From Drosophila persimilis (taxonomy: Eukaryota > Arthropoda > Insecta > Diptera > Drosophilidae): a stretch of DNA of 64,000 nt. Shown piece by piece: positions 1-10,640 of this stretch. A model generated the notes under the pieces. The model searched no databases and was not told the DNA's origin. It was given only the letters and a program-made list of their open reading frames with translations. Location of the stretch: the NCBI RefSeq assembly GCF_003286085.1, contig NW_020825317.1:310001-374000 (forward strand). The letters run 5' to 3'. Made by a program: the position numbers and the translations under genes. Numbering within the stretch: the stretch's first letter is position 1; each line of letters begins with the position of its first letter.

Positions 1-949
1 TATTCCGAACTACTCCGAATTCAAGGAACAAATATTGCTTCACCTACTTCACCCAGGTATCGAAAAGACCACTAATTGGCTTAAAGGAAAATTCTACTAT
101 CCCGATTATCAAAAGTTAATCAAAAATATCATCAATGAATGTCTTACGTGCAACGTTGCTAAAACAGAGCATCCTAACACCAAACTAACCTTCGAAATCA
201 CCCCTGAAATACAAAATATCAGAGAAAAGTGTCATGGATTTCTATTTGGTAGGCAATCAACAATTCTTATCATGCATTGATGTATATTCTAAATTCGCTA
301 CCCTTGTAGAAGTTAAGAGTCGTGACTGGTTAGAAACAAAGAGAGCCATCATAAGAGTCTTTTAGCCGACAAAGATTCAGCCTTTATGTGCGCAGCATTG
401 CAAGCATGGTTGAATGCGGAAAATGTAAAAATCGAAATCACTACCAGTAAAAACGGAGTTTCTGATGTAGAACGGCTACATAAAACGATCAATGAAAAAT
501 TAAGAATTATTTCAAGCGAGTATAACATAGAGAACAAGCTCACAAAATTCGAGTTAATTCTATACTCATATAACCATAAAACGGTTCATAATACTACAAA
601 AAGATCCCCAGCTGATATTTTCCTGTACGCCGGACTACCAGATTATAACACCCAACTGAATAAGGTTAGGAAGAGAAATCATTTGAATAACGATAGAATC
701 GACTTTGAAGTAGACACACGCTACAAGAATGCACCCCTATTTAAAACAAAAACAACCAATCCGTTCAAAAGAACAGGGGAAATTCGGCAGGTAGACGAAA
801 AGCACCTTGAAGTGAAAAATAGAGGAAGGAAAATGACCCACTATAAAACGAAATTCAAAAGAAAGAAAAAATCTAATAAAAGTAAATATGATAATTGCAG
901 AGTACTCTTCTCCCGAAGAGAGTACTGGGAATCTGGAGCTACAACATGA
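1..949 (+). pseudogene. pol integrase remnant, errantivirus copy 1
   Basis: This is the C-terminal integrase part of Pol, which would insert element cDNA into chromosomes. The H2C2 zinc-binding region is at 35-200 (HPGIEKT, then C-x2-C in ECLTCN). A one-base shift near 230 moves the catalytic core out of frame. About 35 bases seen in copy 2 are missing at about 361, removing the stretch before the second catalytic Asp. The frame then reads on from 386 through DVERLHKTINEK, which holds the catalytic Glu region, to a basic tail. The stop TGA (947-949) overlaps the env ATG (946-948) as ATGA. The gene is inactive. Confidence 0.85.
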
Positions 950-1869
950 TTAAGATTATAATCTTACTAATGTTCACCGTACTACAGTCTACCGGACAGA
1001 ATATAGAGATAGATCCCATCAACTCAAGGAATGGATATCTCATATTCAAAACAGATACCATTAACATACCGATTAATTATGAATATCATTATTTAAAAAT
1101 TAATATAACAAGAACAGATGAAACTTATCAGAGTTTACTAGACCAGGCAACCCAATTTAATAACGTAATCCAAGTTAAATATTTAGTCGAGAAATTCCAA
1201 CGTTAATTCAACGGCATAAAAATAGCCAAAAGAAACAAAAGAGGCCTTATAAATGCAGTAGGCACAATTTATAAATATCTATTTGGAACGTTAGATTAAG
1301 ATGATAAAGTCAAGCTAGAAGGGAAAATAGACAATCGGGCTAGCCACAGTGTTCAAGCTAACGAATTAAACTTAATAATTCAAGCATTAAATTCTGGCAT
1401 AGAAGTTGTCAATAAATTAAACAAGGATAATGATAGAAATAAGCAACTAGAAATACTATTATTTAACCTTCAACATTTTACTGAGTACATAGAGGATATT
1501 GAATTAGGCATGCAGCTAACAAGATTAGGGATTTTTAATCAAAAATTATGAAAGCAGGATTACCTGAAACACATCGATTAACTCAACATATAACTCAACA
1601 ATAACGTAACAAAAATTAAACCATTGTCTTATTTGCAAACCAAAGAAATCGTAATAGAAAATACGCGATTAAATAATGTATTACATGTAAGCTCAATACT
1701 GCTATTTGTTATAATCATAATAGGATTAAGTTACAAATTGTTTAATCTAAGTAAAAGCAATAAGCCTAAACCCGACTCACACATAGAAACATCTTTAGAC
1801 GAAGACGGGGAATCCCCAGCGTACACAGTTTTAGATGCACCTGAACTATATCCAAGGATAATCGCCTGA
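946..1869 (+). pseudogene. env-like gene remnant, errantivirus copy 1
   Basis: This is the third ORF of the element, equivalent to env of insect endogenous retroviruses. It begins with a hydrophobic signal-like segment (IIILLMFTVLQSTGQ). The first frame stops at 1204-1206, and further in-frame stops follow at about 1297, 1549 and 1579. A basic site (KRNKRG) precedes a hydrophobic segment, as at a processing site in this family. The last 81 codons (1624-1869) carry a good transmembrane helix (SSILLFVIIIIGLSYKLF) and end ELYPRIIA, matching the copy 2 end. Several stops make it non-functional. Confidence 0.75.
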
Positions 1870-1896
1870 GGACAGGCTTAAATCTAACGATGGGGG

Positions 1897-2478
1897 AGTG
1901 ACATATCTAAAGTCCATGCTCCGCATACCCTTATCTATGTCTGTTACCAACACCCTCAGCCTCGAATCCCATAAACAATCCCACGCTCGAAGTGGACCAC
2001 TTGTAGCCGATAGCCGGCAATGTAAACAAACACCCTAAGCTAGAATCACGCCACCCTCCAGAGATTAATTACTAATCGATTCTCAAGAACCACGCCATCC
2101 TAGCTCACCAATCAGAGGCCATATTCTCAGCCACCCCCAAGTAATGCAACACCGATCATACGCAGCGGAAGCCTTTCATCAAAAGCCGCCTTTCCCACAT
2201 ATCGATTGAGTCACGTACTCCATCACCGAAGCCGAAGCCGAAGCCAACGCCTCCGAATCGCAATCCGAGCATCGTAATATAAATAGTCTACACTAAGTAG
2301 GCAGTTGAGTTCTGTTCAAGACAAACGCGACACCGTCGGAGAATTCACCCAAGTTAATTCCGTTTAAGACATCTGACCTTAGTCATCGTCGGGGAAACTA
2401 ACTAACAATTGTACGCTAAGTTTAAGTAAATAAATAAATCTTTTTTAAAACTTAAACTCGAGTGTCGCATATTTTACT
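1897..2478 (+). repeat. 3' LTR of errantivirus copy 1
   Basis: It is 582 bp long, from AGTGACATAT to ATTTTACT, preceded by a purine tract (ATGGGGG) and followed by ATAT at 2479-2482. The start, the end, the length and a central GCAACACCGATC block match the LTR at 27,351-27,928. AT-rich spacer runs from 2479 to 2546. Confidence 0.85.
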
Positions 2479-2546
2479 ATATATAAAACATATATATACA
2501 TTCAAAAGTATATGTTTTAAATATATATACTATTCATATATAACAA

Positions 2547-3656
2547 CGAGGGGGAACGTTGTGAGTTGCTGCGGACACCGCAACTCTACGGTTATACTCG
2601 ATACTAAGTCAGTATGGCTCTCCTCCGGCAGACGCCGCTAATATTTAACGACACGACAAAGAGTGCTTGCGAGAGAGACAGAAAATCAGTCTGAGCGTGA
2701 CGTCGGGCGCTGCGTAGCCACTGCAAATTGATTTGTTCCTTTTGGCTATAAAAATGATCTGATCTGATCCAGATTCAGTAATCTAATAGATATGGTCATT
2801 ATCTATGATTCTGCGTTTTTATTTTTATCAAATCTGCAATATTGTGGATGCAACAGATTTTCGTCCTTTGTGGGGGCGGATGGGGGTGGGGCGAAATTCT
2901 GAGATATACGTTTTATAGTGACATCTTAAAGGAGCGCGTGTACCAAATTTGGTTACTCTAGCCTTAATAGTGTCTGAGATTTGTGGTTGCCTCAGATTTT
3001 CGTCCTTTGCGGGGGCGGAAGGGGGTGTGGCGAAATTTGGACATGAAACGGTCAAGGTCCGATATCACAGGAGTGTGGATACCAAATTTGGTTGCTCTGC
3101 CTTTTATAGGTTCTGAGATCCTTGAACTCATATTTTGCAATTGGCAAAACCGACCATGAAACCTGTGTGTTAGAGTGAGACAGAGCGAGAAAGAGTGAAA
3201 TTGTTTTCGTGATTCTGGCTGTAATAATTATACGATCTGGTTCAAATTTTGCACTCTAGAAGATATAGTCATCTTCTACGATTCTGCGTTTTTAGTTTTC
3301 TCGTATCGTCGAAATTGTGGATGCCACAGATTTTCGGCCTTTGTGGGGGCGGAAGTGGGCGGGGCAAAGTTTTGAAATATTTTTGGAGCAGTGACATATC
3401 ACAGAAGTCTGGATCCAAAACATCGTTGCTCTAGCTCTTATAGTCTTTGAGCATTAGGCGCTGAAGGGGACGGACAGACGGACAGACGGACGGACGGACG
3501 GACAGACAGACATGGCTCAATCGACTCGGCTATTGATGCTGATCAAGAATATATATACTTTATAGGGTCGGAAACGATTCCTTCTGGACGTTACACACAT
3601 CCACTTTTACCACAAATCTAATATACCCCAATACTCATTTTGAGTATCGGGTATAA
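2547..3656 (-). mobile_element. DINE-1/INE-1-like repeat, copy A
   Basis: A non-autonomous repeat of about 1.1 kb, present in roughly a dozen full or partial copies here. I orient it with the TATACCCGATACTC end as 5' and the hairpin end as 3', so this copy is on the minus strand. The hairpin GAGTTGC...GCAACTC is at 2563-2586, next to the outer CCCCCTCG end. The other end carries GAGTATCGGGTATAA. Inside are a GGAC/ACAG microsatellite (about 3470-3510) and several related blocks with CAGATTTTCGTCC. It has no coding capacity. The Helitron-derived DINE-1 assignment rests on recognising the GAAACGATTCC...TATATATATTCTTGATCAG region. Confidence 0.75.
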
Positions 3657-3924
3657 AAAGGTTAAATTTAAATCAGCAGACCCCGTTTCTTTTGTGTATT
3701 TGACGGCAAAGCGTTTACCAAGTAATAAAACACAATATAATATTTTTAGCAATGGCTCAAGTGTTACGCAGCTCCAAACCGCAAATTTTTGTTAGTTTGT
3801 GATATAAATCATTAACTAGTTGGCGCAAAACTTCCGTCGAATCGCCAAGTGCTTGCGGTTCTGTTTTACTTATACCATGTTTTATTTGATCTAATTATTA
3901 GTTTCCTTCAATTAATTATTAATT
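3657..3924. other. Spacer, nothing recognised
   Basis: AT-rich sequence between the DINE copy and the dispersed repeat. I see no open frame, terminal repeat or similarity to the rest of the window. Confidence 0.5.
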
Positions 3925-4790
3925 CCATTGTGGGCGTCGATGTGTGAAGCGAGGGGTTGACCTTCAGATTGTTGTTTTTGCTTTTAGAGGCGAGGGATTG
4001 CCTATCAGCCTATTTTTCCTTTCGTAGCCGTTGATGCGGGAAGCGAGGGATTGCCCTTCAGCTTCTCCCGGTGTGTTTTTTATTCACCTTGTTACGACCC
4101 GCCTCTTTACCACCCTGGCCTATCGTTCGCAGTTAGCTCACGGGGAAGTCAGGGGTGTTTCCGACCCGGTAGACCAGGGGACGGATGAACAAAAAAAAAA
4201 AAAAAAAACATACAAAAAAAAACCAAACCAACATTTCGACCAGGCTTGTCTTCGTTGGCACTCTCTTCAGCGGGGATATTTGATATTATTATCCCTAGCG
4301 TGGTCCCTCCCTTCCAGGAGCGCCACGTTTTGAATTCGCGCGCTCCCTTTTCATATTCAGGGTCCCGCTCTTTTTCTCGCTCTCGTCCCACCCAACTACC
4401 GATTTCTACTCACTCATAACTACACTTTACTCTCATAGTATATTCCGGCCTGGCCAGTACCGGTCTGCTGCTGCCGATGTCCGTCGCTCCTGCTGCAGTT
4501 GATGCCTCCTGTCACAGATGTCGTGGAGGGATTCTCGACTCCATGATCGCCAAATTTTTCTAATTTTTTTTAGGGCACGTGTGTCCTCCTCTATTTTCTC
4601 CCGGGAACTCTTTCTTTTTTTCTTCTTCCTCGTCCCGTTTTCTCTTTTCCCACACAACTCTGCCACTGTCTCCCAGGATCCACAACAGATGCCGCTGTCT
4701 TATCCTTTTCCAGCCCTGACTATCGGCTCTCTCTAAAACCGCCCATTCCTCCACCGAAACGGGAGTGCAAAGCAAGGCGGGCTTTTTCCG
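3925..4790 (+). repeat. Unidentified dispersed repeat K, copy 1
   Basis: The part from about 4081 to 4740 matches 20,035-21,290 in the same orientation, including TCACGGGGAAGTCAGGGGTG and GCCTGGCCAGTACCGG. It starts with three imperfect repeats of a motif like GCGAGGGATTGCCCTTCAG (about 3946, 3987 and 4039). Its right edge (about 4775-4800) reads GGTGCCCCAAACGT, loosely like a tRNA-Lys primer site, and is followed by gypsy-like pol. It may therefore be an LTR of that element. I cannot confirm the ends. Confidence 0.5.
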
Positions 4791-4884
4791 CTAGGTGCCC
4801 CAAACGTAGGCCATCGCCCACACCCTGAGATTGAGAGTCTCTAGCTCCATCGACTGAGATGACCGGGCTACTGCTTCAGATCCT

Positions 4885-6897
4885 TTGCATGGAACACCCC
4901 AATCCGTGAGCCTTTTATCGTCTCCAGCTCGTACAGACTGTTACCCATACGAGGAACACGAGGAAAGGCAGCGTCAATATGAGCAGGCAAGGAATCGGAT
5001 AATGGGAGACGAAGTCGATGAGATTATCCGAACGAGAGCAGTCAAGCACAGCGGGCTCGGGACAGGTTCCAGGGGCGCAAGAGGAGGCGGATCCAGTTGG
5101 GTGCAGCAGTCCACCTGGCAATGCGTCAGGATGACAGGCCATTCGCACAAGTGAGATTGGGCTCGAGGACACTTTTGGACCTACTGGATACATGGGCATT
5201 AGTGAGCCTTCTTGGAAAAGACCTGACAATAGGAAGAACAAATCGAATTTCTGCTATAAATATTTAAAGTATTTAGGGTACATCGTAGGCAACGGCGCAC
5301 TAAGGACAGATCCGGAGAAAGTACAGGCGATCACCCAAATTCCAATGCCAAGGAACGTAAGACGAATCCAGAGATTTTTGGGGACAGCTGGCTGGTATCG
5401 GCAGTTTATCCGAAATTTCATGGCCTTCTCGGCTCCTCTGACGGACTGTCTGAAAGGAAAAGGGCAATTTAAGCTGACGGAGGAGCTTTTCGGCAAAGCT
5501 AAGAGGGGAACAGCTCAACTATAGCGTACCACAGAAGAAGTGTGTAGCGGCGGTAAGAGCCATAGAGAAGTTCCGGGCGTACGTAGAACTGATGCCATTC
5601 ACGGTGATAATAGATCACGCGAGTTTGCAGTGGCTCATGCGATTCAAGGCACTGGATGGCAGGCTAGCCAGGTGGTCGTCGGCTCTCCAGGCTTATGACT
5701 TCCAAATTGAGCACCGCAAAGGAAAGGACAATATCGTCACTGATATGCTGTCACGTCCCTTTGACGTTGACGCCATCGACTTCCTGGAGTTCGATACCAC
5801 AGCCTTCGAGGATGAAGAATACCGAAGAAAAATCGAAGCGGTCCAAAACGATGAGGATAACTTTCCAGATCTGAAGGTGGAGGAGGGACTGCTGTTTAAG
5901 CGCACCCAGTTTGGCCGACCGGAATTGGAGGAGTTTCCGTGAAAGCTATGGATCCCAAAAGCCCTGACGGTCACACTGACCCAACAGGCTCATGACAGCG
6001 ATGTGGCAATGCATGGAGGGGTCGCGAGGACACTGGGACGGCTGCGACAGTTTTACTATTGGCCCCGTATGACCGTGCAGGTGAAGGCATATGTGGCTCA
6101 CTGTAACACCTGCAAAGAAACAAAATATTCAACACAGGTTCACCGTCCACTCATGGGGGCCGAAACCATAACCGAGAGTGCGATTTAAAAACTGTACCTG
6201 GATTTCCTGGGTCCATATCCGAGGACATGAAGTGGCAATGTAGTCATACTGATAGTCCTCGATCACATGTCCAGATAAGTCTGGTTGAAGGCTTTGTCTA
6301 AGGCGACGTCTGCGGCCGTGATACGATTCTTGCACACTGAGGTCTTCGCGCAGTTTGGCGTGCCTGAAATAGTACAGACAGAAATGGGAAACAATTTTTG
6401 TCAGCTGAATTCTCTCAATTCCTGGATAAAAGAAGCATAACGCACTTGAAGTCGGGGAACTATGCACCGCAGGCGAACGCGGTCGAATGAGTGAACCAGA
6501 CAGTATTGGTAACAGTAAGTTAACGAGGATCACACGCGCTGGGACGAGAAGCTGACGGAAATCCAGTGTGTGGCTAGGATAGCTATACACACGGGCATCA
6601 GGACGTCGCCATACTTTGTGTTCATTGGGGACCACATGTTTACCAGCGGCAGATATTATAAATGAGCACGCAGACTGGGCGCCCTAAATGATGCACAAGT
6701 GTCGCCCTTGGCGAGGAGTGATAAGCTGGAAATAGTCCGAGATTAGGTCCGAGGAAATTCTTATGAAGCCTACTATAGAGCGAAGAGCTGGTATAATAGA
6801 AAACTCACGAGATTAGATACGCACCGGGTCAGGGGATATACAAGCGGAGTTTCGTGTTGAGCAATTTTAAAAACAACATCAAGGCAAAGTTCAGCTA
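4885..6897 (+). pseudogene. Gypsy-like (Osvaldo-like?) pol remnant
   Basis: A decayed Pol from a gypsy-superfamily element unrelated to the errantivirus copies. Around 5145-5225 is an aspartic protease segment whose active-site triad reads DTWA (5187-5198) rather than DTGA. It jumps directly to the RT thumb (5250-5524, KYLGYIVGNG), so the RT catalytic core is deleted. RNase H C-terminal sequence follows at 5592-5942 (IIDHASLQWL). The integrase zinc region is at 6003-6188 (RLRQFYYWPRM, CNTCKET). Integrase core and tail, full of stops, run to 6897. There the sequence switches abruptly to gag on the opposite strand. Confidence 0.75.
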
Positions 6898-8030
6898 CTG
6901 CCCCCGTGGTCTGGTTCACTGCTTGCCCATCGAGTCGCCAGCAGTTTCTCGGCATCCGCACACTCTTCTCGTAGCTTCTGTAGATTTGGTATCTTCATCG
7001 GGTAGATCATCCTCGAAATTGCATCCCTAATATTTATCTTTATGACCTTTATTAGATCGTAATCTGAGAACGGATTCAGCAATCTCGACCTCAACACCAA
7101 CATCTCCTGGATGTACTGGGCTGCCGACTCCCCGTGGCGTTGTCGGCGTTCCCTGAGCTCTTGCTCTCGCTCGAACTCTGTCCGACGAACTTGGAACTGC
7201 TGCTGGGGATCATATCTCAGATTCGGCCAGTCCCGCACTCCTACCGTTCGAACATGCATCCAGTACCAGTCCCTAGCGTGGCCACTGACCCATGTGTGAA
7301 AGGCTTCAATGGGAATATGAACTCCACCACGGGCATTCCCTTTGGATCGCCATCGAAGCTAAGCCCCCATCTTCGTATCTCCGCTTTCTCTTGCCTGGCT
7401 TCCCCGAAACTCGGTCGAATCCTGTTAGGGTTTGCACCTGAGCCTCTTCCGTTGAACAGCCATTCCTCCACAGGCCTCTGCTCGGCTTGGGTCCTCTGAT
7501 CGGCTTCCAATACCCGGTTGTCCACGAATAGGTGCGTTGGCTGTGTTTGCTGATTCGGTTGACCTCCTCCCAGACTGGTTGCATTCGATCCCCGATTCCT
7601 TCCAGTCACATCACTCGGCGTTCGCTCTGCTTTTAGTGACCCCACCACGGCGTTGATCTCTCGCATGAACTCTAGCATGTCTGCTTGCATCGACGATCTC
7701 ACTGCTTCCATTTCCTGTCTGAAAGATGCTCGGTAGGTCTCCTGTGCTTGGGCTAGCGCTTCATTCACGGCTGACCTTAACTTAGCGGACGGTAACTCCA
7801 GGTCCTTCCGGGTTCGTTGTTGACCTCCTACTTCTTCAGCCTCTGAGTCCTCCTGGTACAACCCCGCCTGCACGCTTTCCTCCACTTTGAGACGACCCTT
7901 CTGGCCTACTGCCGGCTTTACAGTCCTGGGACCGAGTCGTCGGCATGTTGTACGGCTGGTACCTGCGCTGTGCCTCTGGGCTACGCCTTGTCTTTCTCGA
8001 CCCTTTAAAAACCTCCGGATCACTCAACAA
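6898..8030 (-). pseudogene. Gypsy-like gag remnant
   Basis: A Gag-like protein read right to left. The best start is MPTTRSQ at about 7945, in one of two overlapping frames. The N-terminal region is helical and charged (about 7590-7800). A capsid-like part follows (WGLSFDGDPKGM near 7370, then RRTEFEREQELRERRQ near 7150). At least two frameshifts separate these parts, near 7830 and 7250. The match to the 4.9-6.9 kb pol fragment is inferred from position and gypsy-type character. If they are one element, an inversion has placed gag and pol tail to tail. Confidence 0.7.
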
Positions 8031-8537
8031 CCACTTTTTCCTAACGTAGTCCTTTCCTTTGTTTATTCCCTATTTACTCGCAAATGTGAATCGCAAACTT
8101 TACCTAAGTATCTTGGTGATAAATAAATTTACGTAACCGTAAACAAATCTGACTGATTAATCTTAAAAACATTTAATCACAACGAGCAAGTAAATAAATA
8201 AATAGTGCAATAAATAAAAAGGGGAATAATTATCTCAATGTTTTAATAAATAAATAAATAAATTCAAATAAATAAATATGTTAATTTACATCAATTGAAT
8301 AATTTAACTATCTAAATTGATTAAATAAATCAGCACATCCATCAACAATTACTCGCCTAAATATGTAAAACACTCGAAAAATAAATATTTCCTCTCCTAA
8401 ACAAAACTCTAGCTCTTCTAGCTCTTGCTTAAGCCGGTTGTGTTTTTTCTTGCTCCTGCATTCTCCGCCCTTTGCTTAAATATCATACAACATTGTTGTG
8501 ACTTTCTATGGATATATTATCGCATCTCTTGGTCATC
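8031..8537. other. AT-rich spacer with (AAAT)n simple repeats
   Basis: About 500 bases upstream of the minus-strand gag remnant. AAAT-type simple repeats cluster at about 8185-8290. It may include leader or LTR sequence of the gag element, but I see no primer site or duplicate to prove it. Confidence 0.5.
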
Positions 8538-8694
8538 ATGAGGCCGAAATGTGCACATTCATGAGACAGACTCGAACTGGGTTTCTGGATGTCCGGAAAT
8601 AATTCGTGGCTCTCAACGAGAAATTTCTAGCCCTTGAATCGCAGTTTCTTGGGTTCAAACTCTTGAGCGAATCGCCTAGACGGAAGATTCCGCA

Positions 8695-9031
8695 ATGATA
8701 CCAATCTCTTGCAACCTAATCCGATTGGTACGCCTGCCTCCCACCTTCATCACTCGGAAGCATTTGTTTTTCCGTTTGGTCACCGGCGGCTCCGGTGTTT
8801 TTTACACTGTGCAATGTGCTTCCTTCGAGCATCCAAGTTCCCATCAGTATCAGTCCCATCCCTGCATTTTCTGCTGCCATCACTACCGACGTGGTGAAGG
8901 CTCCTAGCGCGGGTGTGTTGGTTGCTGGTGATGTCTTGCCAATTCCTGCTCCATTCGTTGCAGTGGTCCCTCGGAGAGCAATATTTGTTTCCCGTCTTAT
9001 TCCTGATGCTACAACGGAGGATGTTAAATAA
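8695..9031 (+). pseudogene. CR1-like ORF1 remnant (left)
   Basis: A broken frame related to the minus-strand frame at 38,333-38,770. Both contain QPNPIGTPASHL, and the next segment is Pro/Ala/Val rich (VAGDVLPIPAP). Frames at 8709 and 8795 share the coding signal, so at least one frameshift lies between. ORF1 of this LINE type would bind element RNA. Compared with the right-arm copy, a segment before KAIFI/RAIFV is shorter here. Confidence 0.6.
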
Positions 9032-9258
9032 CATCTTTCCTCTAAACTTAACGCTTCGCCTGATGAAATAGTTGTGACTAAATTTACATTCAAACATAAG
9101 CACAACATATCATCCTTTAAAATTCTTCTCCCTGATTCTTTACTATCGAAATCCCTTGAACCGTCAATATGGCCTGAGCATACAATTATGCATGAGTTCC
9201 TTCACAAAGACTCAAACCCGAGTCCAAGAATTATCGAACCTGCTGCTTCAAAAAACTG

Positions 9259-10017
9259 ATGTACCATTTTTCTATTCACTATCAGAACGTTCGCAGTTTG
9301 TTGGGCAAATTGCTTCAAATTCATACAAATAGTGCGTCTTTTGATTTCGATGCCATCGCTTTTACCGAAACCCTCCGTAACTCTTCTATCAATGATAATG
9401 AAATTTGTATTGATGTTTACACTATTTATAGAATGGACCGACCATCTTCTGCAGGTGGGGTTATTATTGTAGTCAAATCTGATTTCTCATCTGAGTTATT
9501 CCTATTCAATAACATCCATGGAATTGAATTTGTTGCAGTTAAAGTTCGTGTTGGTTCTGCATTTTTCTATTTAAACTGCTCCTACATTCCTCCCAGGTCT
9601 GATGCTGAGGTTAACATAAACCACCTCTCAGCAATTAATACTGTCATATCTGCATTAGGTTGCAATGATCAAATTATTGTCATGGGGGACTTTAACCTCA
9701 CAATTATTTCTTGGCTGCCTTGCGATGACGCTAACCTGCTCTTTCCCAATTGCCACAATGTCTTTATCAATGGGCTAACGGATATTTCCATTGTCAAAAT
9801 TAATGCCGTTAAAAACATTAGGGACAGACTTCTTGACCTCATGTTTGTTAACGATGCTTCTCTTGCTACGGTATCCAGAGCCTGCCCAATATCATTCCCT
9901 GAAGATCCTTACCATCCAACTTTGTCGATATCCCTTGAGTGTACCCGATCTGGTTGTGCTGACAGTTCCATGACTCCTTGCCATGCTCCTTGCTCCTCTA
10001 CATCTCTCGCTTGTTGA
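9259..10017 (+). pseudogene. LINE ORF2 endonuclease domain (left arm)
   Basis: An apurinic-type endonuclease domain that would nick target DNA for target-primed reverse transcription. Visible motifs in order are HYQNVRSL (about residues 8-15), AFTET, GDFNL and DLMFVND. The final motif, usually SDH-type, reads EDPYHPTLSI. The frame is open for 252 codons and then shifts near 9960, with no RT domain attached. The uninterrupted CCCTTG at about 9931-9936 is the empty site of the BEL insertion found in the other arm. Confidence 0.75.
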
Positions 10018-10640
10018 TTCGTCGTTTCTTTATTCATTACCGAATATAGACGGAACTGTTAACTCTTTTTATACCTCTATTTACTCCGCCCTTAATACTT
10101 TTGTTCCAGAAATTACTGCTGTTGTATCGTCTGGTTCTCAAAGTATTTGTCATACTTAAAAAACAATAAATCCAGGCTCTATAAAGAGTACTAGAAGACG
10201 GTCTTCACGTCGGCCTTAGCTCTATACTCCTCCGCTTGCTCTCTGTTCCTTGCCGTTAACAGTCAGTGTTATAATCAATACCTTTTACAATGTAGTAGAA
10301 ACTTTCGTAGTGTTCCTAAAAAATTCTTTTCGTTTGTTAAATGTAAGCGTAAGTCAAACGCTTTTCCTCCGTCCCTTCATTACCCTAACAAAATAGAAGC
10401 TTCTGCTGTTGGTTTGCAAATTTATTTGCTACCTTTTTCCAAACAACGTACTCGTCTCATATTTACAACACATCCAATCCGCATCCGTACCAGCTACCTC
10501 ACGCTAACAGCATTTTTCTGCCTATTTTCGAGGAAAGCATTGTTCTGGAAGGTTTGTCATCTATGGACATATCGTTTTCTGCGGGTCCAGATAAGGCACC
10601 AAAATCTGTCTGCTTTACTCTGATTGGTATATGCACACAC

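Larger units (their letters stand above)
1..2478 (+). mobile_element. Errantivirus-like LTR retrotransposon, copy 1 (3' part)
   Basis: The window opens inside an LTR retrotransposon of the tRNA-Ser-primed 17.6/297 type. In order it holds the pol integrase end, an env-like frame and a 3' LTR. The family call rests on the complete homologue at 21,984-27,928, which matches throughout at the protein level and carries the primer site. Integrase, env and LTR follow the same order and spacing in both copies. Both LTRs start AGTGACATAT after a G-run and are followed by ATAT, the usual target of this group. The 5' half lies outside the window. Confidence 0.85.
8538..10640 (+). mobile_element. CR1-like LINE, 5' part (left inverted-duplication arm)
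   Basis: Part of a non-LTR retrotransposon: an ORF1 remnant (about 8540-9031), then the ORF2 endonuclease (9259-10017) and the region between endonuclease and RT (to 10,640). The same sequence appears inverted at 30,881-31,628 and 38,086-38,945, split there by a BEL element. It joins unrelated gag flank abruptly at 8538 and joins LINE B 5' sequence at about 10,641. The family call (CR1-like or Jockey-group) rests on the RT fragment at 39.5-40.8 kb and on a zinc-finger-like ORF1 start seen at 38,877-39,152. Confidence 0.7.

Noticed and set aside
3470-3520. GGAC/ACAG array as a CRISPR-like or satellite array
   Set aside because: Short microsatellite within every DINE copy, with no spacers.
8716-9108. 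Minus-strand 130-codon frame opposite CR1-like ORF1
   Set aside because: Antisense shadow. The plus-strand frame matches the other arm and the LINE order.
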